The notes under the pieces are model-generated. The model saw only the letters and a list, made by a program, of their open reading frames with translations, did not search any database and was not told where the DNA came from. From NCBI GenBank assembly GCA_963779485.1, contig CAVZYJ010000013.1, positions 744,001 to 808,000 on the forward strand: a DNA stretch of 64,000 nt. The letters are read 5' to 3'. Positions within the stretch are counted from its first letter, which is position 1. Each line of letters starts with the position of its first letter. The translations under genes were made by a program, and so were the position numbers. The DNA is from CAVVJA01 sp963779485 (GTDB taxonomy: Bacteria > Actinomycetota > Actinomycetes > Mycobacteriales > Jatrophihabitantaceae). This document shows, one piece after another, positions 55,182 through 63,587 of this stretch.

Positions 55182-55975
55182 CAACCGCCTCCAGGCCTCC
55201 CGCGAGTGTTGTCTCGAACTCTTACCAGAGCGCTGGCGTCCGGGGCAGGCGAATCCGGGGGCGGGACGTCGACGATCCGGGGTGGGAACTGCTCGGGCGG
55301 GGGTCCGAACACCCGACGAGCGGCCGCGATCGACGCGCGGGCGAGCGCCGCATTGCCGGCCGCGCCGATCCCGGCCCCGATGCCCATCGGAATGGCCCGC
55401 CCCAGCAGCAAGGCGCCCTGCTGGATGCCGAAGCGCGGCAGGAAGTGTTTGGCCAGTTTGCGGTTGGTCCGGCGGACGGTTTCCTCCGAGGCGTGCTGGG
55501 AGAGCACCTGGGCCCACTTGGCCCGGGAACGTCTCGCGCCCTGCGCGGACTCCTCGAGAATCCGCACCCCCTCGTCACCGAGCAGCAGCGCGAGCACGAG
55601 CGCCCGCCGCTGCTCCAGGTTGTCCACCTGCAGGCCGTGCACCTCGGCCACGGCCAGGCCGAACAGCGCCGTGGCCTCGGCGAAGGCGCCGATCTCGAAG
55701 GCCGCGGTGGCGACCGACGCGCCCGTGCCCACGCCGGGAAGCGCGGCCGACGCTCCGGCCACCGCCCCGATTGTCGCCACCGTGCCCAGATAGAGTTTTT
55801 CGAGCTCGCGAACGGTGTCGGCGGGCGACAGGCCGCGCTTGGCCCGCGCTCGTTCGACATAGGAGACGATGCCCGGCCGTTGGACGCGCATCGCGCGGTC
55901 GAGCGAGGAGTCCAGCACGCCCTCGACGAACGAGGGCACCGGAATCGGCAGGCGGCGACGGCGAGACTTAGCCAT
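55181..55975 (-). CDS. EcsC family protein
   Basis: The 264-residue product matches the EcsC domain: IPVPSFVEGVLDSSLDRAM near the start, GVGTGASVATAAFEIGAFAEATALFGLAVAEVHG split over two helices, and IPMGIGAGIGAAGNAAL later. EcsC has an unknown role beside an ABC exporter in Bacillus; here no exporter is near. ATG 55975 (AKSRRRRLPIP) is preferred to one at 56035. Its stop overlaps the dehydrogenase start. Confidence 0.8.
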   Translation of the reverse strand: MAKSRRRRLPIPVPSFVEGVLDSSLDRAMRVQRPGIVSYVERARAKRGLSPADTVRELEKLYLGTVATIGAVAGASAALPGVGTGASVATAAFEIGAFAEATALFGLAVAEVHGLQVDNLEQRRALVLALLLGDEGVRILEESAQGARRSRAKWAQVLSQHASEETVRRTNRKLAKHFLPRFGIQQGALLLGRAIPMGIGAGIGAAGNAALARASIAAARRVFGPPPEQFPPRIVDVPPPDSPAPDASALVRVRDNTRGRPGGG

Positions 55976-56159
55976 GGGGCGCCCCGGGGGCCCACGCCGG
56001 CCGCGCGGTGTCACTCTGCTCGCCCGGCTGGACATCGGTGGCCATGACCTCAGTCTGCCGGCCGCACTGCCGATCTGCCAGGACGCCCAGACCCCGGCGT
56101 CGCACCGAAGGAGGGCGATGCCGGCCGACCGACCGGGGTCCGCGTGGTGAGATGACCCG

Positions 56160-56906
56160 ATGCGCGCCCTGCTCCCGCGGCCGATCGATCCGGTCGATAT
56201 CCATGACCACTACGCGGACGGCTGGGTCGCATCCGGCGGGATACGGGCGAACTTCGTGGCCAGTGTCGACGGTGCCGCGTCCGCCGGTGGGTTGTCGCGG
56301 GGGCTGCAGACGTCCGGAGACAACCTGGTGTTCGCCGCGCTCCGCGATCTGGCCGACGTGGTGCTCGTCGGCGCCGGCACGGCGCGGGCGGAAGGTTATC
56401 GGGCGGTCCGGCTGAGCGCGGCCAAGCAATCGATCCGGCGCTCCCACGGGTTGGCTCCGGCGCTGCCCATCGCCGTGGTGAGCCAGTCGGCCCGGCTGGA
56501 CCCGGACTCCGACCTGTTCCGAACCGTCGACCCGGACACCCAAACGATCGTGATCACGTGTGCGACAGCCGGAGACGATGCCCAGCGCGCGTTGCGTCCG
56601 GTCGCGGACGTGGTGCTGTGCGGCGAGGACACCGTCGACCTCGCGGCCATGCGGGCCCGGCTCATGAGCCGCGGGCTGACCAGGATCCTCTGCGAAGGCG
56701 GACCATCGCTGTTCGCCGACCTCGCCCAGGCCGGCGAGGTCGACGAGCTATGCCTCTCGATCACACCCCTGCTCGCCGGCCCCGGGCCGGGCCGGATCAC
56801 AGCCGGCGCAGCGTGGTCTGGCGATCCGACCCGGCTCGATCTCATGGGGCTGCTCGAGCTGGACGGCGCCCTGTTCGGCCGCTACCGGATCGTGCACCGG
56901 GACTAG
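56160..56906 (+). CDS. RibD C-terminal-like pyrimidine reductase family protein
   Basis: The 248-residue product has the dihydrofolate-reductase-like fold of RibD: ANFVASVDGAASAGG, DVVLVGAGTARAEGYR and RILCEGGPSLFADL. No deaminase domain is attached. Related proteins reduce the riboflavin precursor, but this actinobacterial branch is also found without riboflavin genes nearby, so the substrate is open. It overlaps the ligase gene convergently by 4 bases. Confidence 0.88.
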   Translation: MRALLPRPIDPVDIHDHYADGWVASGGIRANFVASVDGAASAGGLSRGLQTSGDNLVFAALRDLADVVLVGAGTARAEGYRAVRLSAAKQSIRRSHGLAPALPIAVVSQSARLDPDSDLFRTVDPDTQTIVITCATAGDDAQRALRPVADVVLCGEDTVDLAAMRARLMSRGLTRILCEGGPSLFADLAQAGEVDELCLSITPLLAGPGPGRITAGAAWSGDPTRLDLMGLLELDGALFGRYRIVHRD

Positions 56907-57982
56907 CGTCCCGACCGCTGCCCCAATCCCGGCACGATGTCGTCGAGCCGGAACGTGACCGGTTGCTCGAGCTGCTGGTAGGTGCACGAACTCGAGTCCC
57001 TATCCGGCCGCCAGCGGACGAATTGCGTAGTGTGCCGGAACCGAGGGCCTTCCATGTGGTCGTAGCGCACTTCCACGACCCGCTCCGGGCGCAGCGGAAC
57101 GAACGAGAGGTCCTTGCCCGCGTTCCACCGCGAGGTCTCGTTCGCTCGCGGAGTGCGACTGCCCGCTTCGGTCGCGGCCCAGTTCCAGGGATGGTCGTCG
57201 AACGTCGTGATCAGCGGCTGCATCTCGACGAACAGCTCTCGGCGGCGGGCCAGCGGAAACGCGCCGATGACGCCGACCGAGGCCAGCTCACCGCGGTCGT
57301 CGAACAGGCCGAGGAGCAGCGAACCGATCGCGTCGGGCCCGCTCTTGTGCACCCGGTAACCGGCAACGACGCAGTCCGCCGTGCGTTCGTGCTTGATCTT
57401 GAACATGACCCGCTTGTCCGGTTGGTACGTGCCACCGAGAGGTTTGGCGACGATCCCGTCCAGTCCGGCTCCTTCGAAGCGCTCGAACCACTCCCGCGCG
57501 ATCACCGGATCGCGGGTAGCGGGCGTGACGTGGATCGGCGCCCGCGCTCGCGCCAGCGCGACCTCCAAAGCCATGCGCCGGTCGACAAACGGTCGCTCGG
57601 TCAGATCGGCGTCCCCTAGAGCGAGCAGGTCGAACGCGACGAACGAGGCCGGCGTTTCCTCGGCCAGCAACCGCACCCGCGACTCAGCCGGATGAATGCG
57701 CTGCTGCAGCGCCTCGAAGTCGAGCCCATGCGCGGCGGTGACCACGATCTCCCCGTCGATCACGCAGCGATCCGGGAGGTTGGCGCGCACCGCGTCGACG
57801 ACTTCGGGGAAGTATCGGGTCATCGGCCGTTCGTTGCGGCTGCCGATCTCCACCTCGTCCCCGTCCCGGAAGATGATCGACCGGAAGCCGTCCCATTTGG
57901 GCTCGTACGACGCGTCGCGCGGAATCTCCCCCACCGCTTTCGCGAGCATCGGCGCGACCGGTGGCATCACTGGCAGCTTCAT
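56903..57982 (-). CDS. ligC: ATP-dependent DNA ligase (LigC type)
   Basis: The 359-residue product has the nucleotidyltransferase motif EPKWDGFRSI with Lys29 as the AMP-accepting residue, IDGEIVV, GLDGIVAKPLGG and MFKIKHERTADCVV, followed by an OB-fold with LRPERVVEVRYDHMEG. No polymerase or nuclease domain is fused, as in LigC of mycobacteria, which acts in short-patch base excision repair. ATG 57982 has no strong ribosome site. Confidence 0.93.
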   Translation of the reverse strand: MKLPVMPPVAPMLAKAVGEIPRDASYEPKWDGFRSIIFRDGDEVEIGSRNERPMTRYFPEVVDAVRANLPDRCVIDGEIVVTAAHGLDFEALQQRIHPAESRVRLLAEETPASFVAFDLLALGDADLTERPFVDRRMALEVALARARAPIHVTPATRDPVIAREWFERFEGAGLDGIVAKPLGGTYQPDKRVMFKIKHERTADCVVAGYRVHKSGPDAIGSLLLGLFDDRGELASVGVIGAFPLARRRELFVEMQPLITTFDDHPWNWAATEAGSRTPRANETSRWNAGKDLSFVPLRPERVVEVRYDHMEGPRFRHTTQFVRWRPDRDSSSCTYQQLEQPVTFRLDDIVPGLGQRSGR

Positions 57983-58103
57983 GAGCTAAGAGTGTGCGCC
58001 ATGGCTGGGCCGCGGCCGAATGCAATAGCGACGCTGCGTCGAAGATCATCGGCGGGATGCGCGCGGAAGGCAGCCACCTGGGTGCTCTCGGTACCGTGCA
58101 ATC

Positions 58104-59684
58104 GTGCGCTCCACGAACTTCCGGCCGGCGGTCGTGCTCGCTGCCGTGGGCCTGCTCGTGGCCTGCACGACGACGACCTCGGGCCGCGGGACAGGTGGGG
58201 CCGGCGACACCCCGTCGTCGGCGTCCGGGCCGAGCTCGAGCGGATCCAGTTCGCCAGCCGCAGCGCCGCTGGAGTTCAACGACTGTTCCCGGCTGCTCGA
58301 TCTGGGCCGGGTCTCCCAGGATCGACGCAAGAAGCTGACCGTCGAATGCGCCCGGCTCCAAGTGCCTCTCGACTACGCCCGGACCGCCGGAGCGACGATC
58401 TCCATCGCGCTGCTCCGGGTCCACTACGCCGACCAGCCCCAGCGCATCGGCTCATTGCTCGTCAACCCCGGCGGTCCAGGTGCTTCGGGAGTAAACCTCG
58501 CGGTCAACCTCGCCGGGACACTCTCCACCGATGTGCTGGAGCACTTCGACATCGTCGGCTTCGATCCCCGCGGCGTCGGCCTGTCGGCCCCGGTCAAGTG
58601 CATGACGACAGCGCAGGAGGACCAGCTGCTCGCACTCGACACCGACGTGCGGACGACCGGGGGGCTCCGCGCGGCCAAGCAGGTCTCGGCCGGCTTCGCC
58701 GCATCGTGCAACGCGTCGTACGGGCCGGCGATCGCCGAGTACAACACGGTCGACACCGCCCGGGACATGGATCGGATACGCGCAGCGCTCGGCGACGCGA
58801 CGATGAACTACCTCGGCTTCTCCTACGGCACCGAGCTCGGCGCGGTCTACGCGCACCTTTTCCCGGCGACGATCCGGGTGGCCGCTTTGGACGGCGCCGT
58901 CGACCCGAAGTGGGACGATCTCGTCACCGAAGGCAACGCCCAAGTTGCTGGCTTCGAGCAGGCCTTCGACCAATTCGCCGCGGACTGCGTCACGCGTGAT
59001 CCCTGCCGGCAGCTCGGCAGTCCGCGGCAGGCGGTCTACTCCATCCGGAACCGGGCAGCGACCAGTCCGATCCCGTCGAGCAACAGTCACGACCACCGTC
59101 GGGCGACCGCGAGCCTGGTCCTCTACGGCGTGCTTGATGCCCTGTACAGCCGAGACCTGTGGCCCGCGCTGGGGAAGGCGTTGCTCGCCGCCCGCGGTGG
59201 CGACGCGCGCGGATTGCTCGCGCTGGCCGACGAGTACGCCGACCGCGACGACTCCGGCCAGTACTCGAACTCTCTGGACGTCTACCTCACGGTCACCTGC
59301 AACGACCTGGCCACCGATCCGGATGACACCACCATCCAGGCGACCGGCCGAGCCTGGGCCACGCAATATCCGATGTTCGGGCTCTGGCAGGCCGCCAGCC
59401 TCACCCAGTGCGTCGGCTGGCAGAAGCAGCGCACCCCCATTCCTCCGGAGACCGCCGCTGGCAGCGCGCCCATCCTGGTGGTGGGCAATCTGCACGACCC
59501 CGCGACCCCCTACGCCGGCGCGGTCAACCTCACCAAGGAGCTCGGCCGCGCGGCCCTGTTGACCTGGAACGGGCAAGGGCACACGTCCTACCTGGAGGGA
59601 TCAACCTGCGTCAATCGGGCGGTCGACGCCTACTTGATCAGCAAGACCTTGCCGACCCCGAACACCACGTGCCCCGCCCGATAG
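58104..59684 (+). CDS. exported alpha/beta hydrolase with TAP-like C-terminus (lipoprotein)
   Basis: The 526-residue product has a signal peptide ending in LLVAC (Cys21) and a Ser/Gly-rich spacer. The hydrolase domain starts with LQVPLDYARTAGATI, has LLVNPGGPGASG (oxyanion), GFSYGTELGAVYA with the nucleophile Ser, GNLHDPATPYAGAV with Asp and GQGHTSYLEGS with His, typical of SlpD/SlpE tripeptidyl aminopeptidases. It likely trims peptides outside the cell. The start is a GTG. Confidence 0.9.
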   Translation: MRSTNFRPAVVLAAVGLLVACTTTTSGRGTGGAGDTPSSASGPSSSGSSSPAAAPLEFNDCSRLLDLGRVSQDRRKKLTVECARLQVPLDYARTAGATISIALLRVHYADQPQRIGSLLVNPGGPGASGVNLAVNLAGTLSTDVLEHFDIVGFDPRGVGLSAPVKCMTTAQEDQLLALDTDVRTTGGLRAAKQVSAGFAASCNASYGPAIAEYNTVDTARDMDRIRAALGDATMNYLGFSYGTELGAVYAHLFPATIRVAALDGAVDPKWDDLVTEGNAQVAGFEQAFDQFAADCVTRDPCRQLGSPRQAVYSIRNRAATSPIPSSNSHDHRRATASLVLYGVLDALYSRDLWPALGKALLAARGGDARGLLALADEYADRDDSGQYSNSLDVYLTVTCNDLATDPDDTTIQATGRAWATQYPMFGLWQAASLTQCVGWQKQRTPIPPETAAGSAPILVVGNLHDPATPYAGAVNLTKELGRAALLTWNGQGHTSYLEGSTCVNRAVDAYLISKTLPTPNTTCPAR

Positions 59685-59803
59685 TCGCGCCTCGGGCACT
59701 CGCAGTCGCGGCGATACCGAATACTGGTGGCGAGGCGCGTGCGTGGGCCGTCGCTCGTCCAGTGATCCTGGGAGCCCGGCCGTTGTGCGGAAGGGAGACT
59801 GAC

Positions 59804-61075
59804 GTGACCGTCGCCGGATCTGCTGTCACACCAGGCATCGACGCCACCCGCTGGCCGGACGTCGCGATCGTGCCACATTCGCCGATGCGCGCCGCGATCG
59901 CCCGGCGGCTGTTCCGCCGCGCCGTCGCGCGAATCCCGCTGCGGGTCATCGAGCCGTCCGGGCACACTTACGGCGGCGGAGGCAGCCAGGATCCGGTATT
60001 TCGCCTGCTTCGGCCGGCTGCGTTCTACGAACGAGTCGGTGCCTCCGGCAGCGTCGGGTTCGGCGAGGCCTATATGGCCGGCGACTGGACCGCGGACGAC
60101 CTTGCCGGTGTGTTGTGCACATTCGCCGCGCACCTGCGCGAACTCGTCCCCACCGCCCTGCAGCGGCTGCGGGCCGTCGCGCTGCGGCGCCCGCCCGTGT
60201 TCGAGGACAACACGGTGGCCGGAGCTCGGCGGAACATCGAGCGGCACTACGACCTGTCCAACGACATGTTCACGGTGTTCCTCGACGAGTCGATGACCTA
60301 CTCGGCCGCCCTCTACAACGGCGATCCGGCCGAGTCGTCGGACGAGCTCGCGACCGCGCAGCGGCGCAAGGTCGACCGGCTTCTCGACGCGTCCCACGTG
60401 CGCGCCGGGTCCCGGGTCCTGGAGATCGGCACCGGTTGGGGTGAGCTCGCCATTCGGGCCGCCCGGCGCGGAGCCGAGGTCACCTCGATCACCAACTCCC
60501 ACGAACAGGCGACGCTCGCCCGGCAGCGCATCGCGCAGGCCGGCCTGACCGATCGGGCGACCGTGCTCCTGCAGGACTACCGGGCAACAACCGGCCGGTA
60601 CGACGCGGTGGTGAGCGTCGAGATGATCGAAGCGGTCGGCATGAACTACTGGCCGGAGTACTTCCAAACCATCGACCGTGCGCTCGTCCCCGGCGGACGG
60701 GCCGGGTTGCAGGCCATCCTCCAGCCGGACGACCTGATGCGGGCGACCGCCAACTCCCACACCTGGATCCGCAAGTACATCTTCCCCGGCGGGGCGCTCA
60801 TGTCGGCTGAGGCCCTGCACGAGACGCTGACCCGCCACACCGGCCTGCGTCTGCTCGACCGCTATTCCTTCGGGCCGCACTACGCCGAGACGCTGCGCCG
60901 CTGGCGGGCCAACTTCGAGTCGCGCAGCGCCGACATCGCCCGGCTGGGCTTCGACGAGACGTTCCGGAGAATGTGGTCGTTCTACCTGGCGTACTCGGAG
61001 TCGGGATTTCGCACCGGATCGCTCGACGTCAGCCAGATCTGCCTGGCGAAACCGGCTCGCGGGGCAGTCGTATAA
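59804..61075 (+). CDS. cfa: cyclopropane-fatty-acyl-phospholipid synthase family
   Basis: The 423-residue product has YMAGDWTADDL, RRNIERHYDLSNDMFTVFLD, the SAM motif EIGTGWGELAIRAA and VSVEMIEAVGMNYW, as in cyclopropane synthase and mycolic-type methyltransferases. It adds a methylene or methyl group to unsaturated acyl chains of membrane lipids. GTG 59804 with AAGGGAG upstream is the start; the frame open upstream is antisense to nothing conserved and lies in the hydrolase gene. Confidence 0.92.
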   Translation: MTVAGSAVTPGIDATRWPDVAIVPHSPMRAAIARRLFRRAVARIPLRVIEPSGHTYGGGGSQDPVFRLLRPAAFYERVGASGSVGFGEAYMAGDWTADDLAGVLCTFAAHLRELVPTALQRLRAVALRRPPVFEDNTVAGARRNIERHYDLSNDMFTVFLDESMTYSAALYNGDPAESSDELATAQRRKVDRLLDASHVRAGSRVLEIGTGWGELAIRAARRGAEVTSITNSHEQATLARQRIAQAGLTDRATVLLQDYRATTGRYDAVVSVEMIEAVGMNYWPEYFQTIDRALVPGGRAGLQAILQPDDLMRATANSHTWIRKYIFPGGALMSAEALHETLTRHTGLRLLDRYSFGPHYAETLRRWRANFESRSADIARLGFDETFRRMWSFYLAYSESGFRTGSLDVSQICLAKPARGAVV

Positions 61076-61114
61076 CCACGTCACGATCTGGGCTCGGCCC
61101 GGATAACCTGCGGC

Positions 61115-61948
61115 GTGGCCGTCGTCCTTGCGCTGCTCGCCGCGGTTTCTTACGGCGTCAGTGACTTCTTCGGCGGTCTGGCGTCACGGCGACGATCCGC
61201 GCTCACCATCCTGCTCTACAGCTATCCCGTCGGTGCGGTGCTCATGGCCGCACTGTTTCCCCTCGCACCCGGGACGCTGACCGCGCGAGCGGTCCTGTTC
61301 GGGGTTCTGGGCGGAGTGTTCGGGATGGTCGGTGTGGTGCTCCTCTACAGCCTGCTGGCCGTCGGGCCGATGAACGTCGTCTCGCCGATCACCGCCGTGC
61401 TGGCGGCCGCCGTGCCGGTGGTGGTCGGTGTGCTGACCGGCGACCGGCCAGCGGCGGCCGCGTGGCTCGGCGTCGCGGTCGGTTTCGCCGCGGTGGTGCT
61501 GGTCAGCCGCCAGCCGGCTGAGGCTCCCCACGGCCGGCTGGCGCTGCGCACCGTGGCGCTCGCGATCGTCTCCGGGGTGGGATTCGGCGGGTACTTCGTC
61601 TTCCTGGCGCGGGCCGGCGACGCGACCGGCTTGTGGCCGCTGCTCATCTCCCGTCTGGCCTCCGCGGCGCTGATCGTTCCGCTGGCCCGCCGGGCCGGCG
61701 CGGTGACGGCCGTTCGTGGCCGGCTGCTCGGGCTCTGCGTCATCGCGGGCGCCCTGGACGCGGCGGCAAACCTGTTCTTCCTCCTCGCGTCGCGGCAGGG
61801 CCTGCTCTCGCTCGCCGCCGTGATCACCGCGCTCTACCCCGCGGCGACGGTTGCGCTCGCGATCGCGTTCCTGCACGAGCGACCGTCCCGCTCTCAACAA
61901 GTCGGGTTGGGTCTCGCCGCAGTGGCCATCGTGCTGATCACCCGCTGA
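61115..61948 (+). CDS. EamA/DMT-family transporter
   Basis: The 277-residue product has about 10 membrane helices in two internal repeats, each starting with a helix such as VSYGVSDFFGGLAS and VGFGGYFVFLARAG, and ends with LYPAATVALAIAFLHERPSRSQQVGLGLAA, the EamA signature. It exports or imports a small metabolite; the substrate is unknown. The start is a GTG 39 bases after the cfa stop. Confidence 0.9.
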   Translation: MAVVLALLAAVSYGVSDFFGGLASRRRSALTILLYSYPVGAVLMAALFPLAPGTLTARAVLFGVLGGVFGMVGVVLLYSLLAVGPMNVVSPITAVLAAAVPVVVGVLTGDRPAAAAWLGVAVGFAAVVLVSRQPAEAPHGRLALRTVALAIVSGVGFGGYFVFLARAGDATGLWPLLISRLASAALIVPLARRAGAVTAVRGRLLGLCVIAGALDAAANLFFLLASRQGLLSLAAVITALYPAATVALAIAFLHERPSRSQQVGLGLAAVAIVLITR

Positions 61949-61979
61949 CCCGCCGCTTCGCAACTCCTCGTCCATCCTG

Positions 61980-62801
61980 TCACCGGACGCCGGTCGGAGA
62001 TCCCTCACCGAACAGCAGTGCGTCCAGCCCACGGCGCACGCCGATCACGTCCGCGGCGTGCCGAATGGCCAGCACGGTGCCGGCCACGTAGGGCTCGGCG
62101 GTCAGGCCCGGATCGTGGCGGATGGTCAGGCGTTCGCCCGGCCCACCGAACACGATTTCGGTGCTGACCACGAAGCTGGGCAACCGGACCGAGTGGATCC
62201 GGGTACCGGCGATCGCCGCTCCTCGCGCTTCGACCGGGCCGTGCAACTCGGTCGTCGCGACCGTGGTCTCGGGCGGGTGGACCGTCGCCAACGTCTCGGC
62301 CAGCTCTCGCGCGGTCCCGCTGGGCACGTCCGCCTTGGTATCGCTCGCGTAGTCGATGATCTCCCACTGGGCCAGGTGTTCCGCGGCCAGCACAGCCGCG
62401 TGGCGTAGCACGGCCGCCATCACGGAGAAGTTCCCGGCGGCGATCACCCCCACGGCCCGGGCCCGGGCCAGCTGATCCAGTTCCGCGTAGTCATCCGCGG
62501 TCAGCCCGCTGCTCCCGATCACGACGTGGACTCCCGCCTCGACCGCAGCCCACGCGTTCGGCTTCACCGCGGTCGCGCTCGTGAAGTCCACCAGCACATC
62601 CACCGGAGCCGACGCGACTGCCTCCGCGGCGGTCACGTACACCGACCCGGTCCGCGGGTTGCCGGTGACGGCAGCCAGCGATTGCCCCGCCGCTGAACGG
62701 GACACGCCCGATGTCAGCGCCAGGTCATCCGCGCGGTCGATCGCCGCGACGATCGGTCCGGCCGTCCAACCGGTAATTCCGGCGAAGCAAACATTGATCA
62801 C
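61980..62801 (-). CDS. dapB: DapB-like dihydrodipicolinate reductase, unusual active site
   Basis: The 273-residue product has the DapB fold: VDVLVDFTSATAVKPN, VVIGSSGLT, ANFSV-like AAGNFSVMAAVL and DVPSGTARELAE. It should reduce the HTPA-derived intermediate with NAD(P)H in lysine and diaminopimelate synthesis. But the catalytic segment that reads EAHHRHKVDAPSGTA in E. coli is here DYASDTKADVPSGTA: both histidines are missing, while Lys is kept. The N-terminal nucleotide loop is GITGWTAGP rather than GAxGRMG. It may be a variant DapB or an enzyme for another substrate. No other lys genes are near. Confidence 0.75.
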   Translation of the reverse strand: MINVCFAGITGWTAGPIVAAIDRADDLALTSGVSRSAAGQSLAAVTGNPRTGSVYVTAAEAVASAPVDVLVDFTSATAVKPNAWAAVEAGVHVVIGSSGLTADDYAELDQLARARAVGVIAAGNFSVMAAVLRHAAVLAAEHLAQWEIIDYASDTKADVPSGTARELAETLATVHPPETTVATTELHGPVEARGAAIAGTRIHSVRLPSFVVSTEIVFGGPGERLTIRHDPGLTAEPYVAGTVLAIRHAADVIGVRRGLDALLFGEGSPTGVR

Positions 62802-62810
62802 GGCCCGACT

Positions 62811-62980
62811 TTACGTACCGTCCTCGCTGATCCGCGTGATCCGCCGCCCGTAGCGATAGGTGAGCGTCTGACCGAGTTGATGCGGTCGTGCTGCGCGGGT
62901 GTCAGGTGCGCCGCGTCATCGTCGGTGACGGGGTAGCCGTCGGTGCGAGTGCGCAACGTAGCTCTCACGCACTTTCGCTC
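62811..62980 (-). pseudogene. possible remnant of a Tn3-like transposase or other gene, 312-bp gap 62802-63113
   Basis: On the minus strand one frame reads DGYPVTDDDAAHLTPAQHDRIN, then another frame continues LGQTLTYRYGRRITRI to a TAA 9 bases before dapB. The pattern YPV.DEDxAxLSPxxHxxIN-xLG resembles the C-terminus of Tn3 transposases in actinobacteria, but the match is short and one frameshift is needed. The rest of the gap shows no gene. Confidence 0.25.
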
Positions 62981-63113
62981 CCAACAAGGCCTGCCGGCAG
63001 CATCGCAATCCAGCAGCACCGCGGAACCTTGGGCGCCCAACGCCTCAGCAGACCCAACCAGCCGCGGCGGCCGAACCGGCATCGCCTCCGGCCCAGTTCG
63101 CTGCCAGCGGGCT

Positions 63114-63320
63114 TCACCGCTTATGACGACCGGTACGGCGCAGCACCAGCAACGACCAGCCGATCAAGGCAAGCCCGATGAGCACCGCCAACCCTCCCAG
63201 CGCGGTGTACTGACCGTGCCCGGTCATCATCGAGCCATGCATCGCACCAGAACCCTGAGCGATCCATACGCCACCCAGCGCACACAACGCCACGCCGGCC
63301 GCGGCCCGGACCCACATCAT
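63114..63320 (-). CDS. small two-helix membrane protein, unknown
   Basis: The 68-residue product from ATG 63320 (GAGG upstream) has helices at about residues 4-20 and 38-60 and a Met/His/Gly loop, QGSGAMHGSMMTGHGQ, that could bind metal such as copper. It ends in a basic LRRTGRHKR tail. A longer frame starts at 63362. The family is common in actinobacteria but unnamed as far as I can tell. Confidence 0.6.
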   Translation of the reverse strand: MMWVRAAAGVALCALGGVWIAQGSGAMHGSMMTGHGQYTALGGLAVLIGLALIGWSLLVLRRTGRHKR

Positions 63321-63587
63321 CAACCTCGATCTGCAGCGACCGCGAGCAGGGGAGCCTGCCACCGCCGGCGCTGATCACCGACCCCTCCACATCCGACCAC
63401 GCGCCACACCGCTCGCTGGTTCACCCCGGCCCCCGCTCTCAGCAGGACAACGCGAGGCTGGGGACTGCTGGAACACGCGGTCGCCGGCACCCGTGCCGGT
63501 GGGCGACCCTGCCTCGGTGTGAGGCATCAGTTGGTGGATGATGTGTCCCGTCCGCGGTGTGTCCGCGTCGGAGTCGGGAGCCTCGTC

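Noticed and set aside
63455..63480. DosR box before the Acg-like gene
   Set aside because: Only one half (GGGGACT) fits; the second half does not match AGTCCC.
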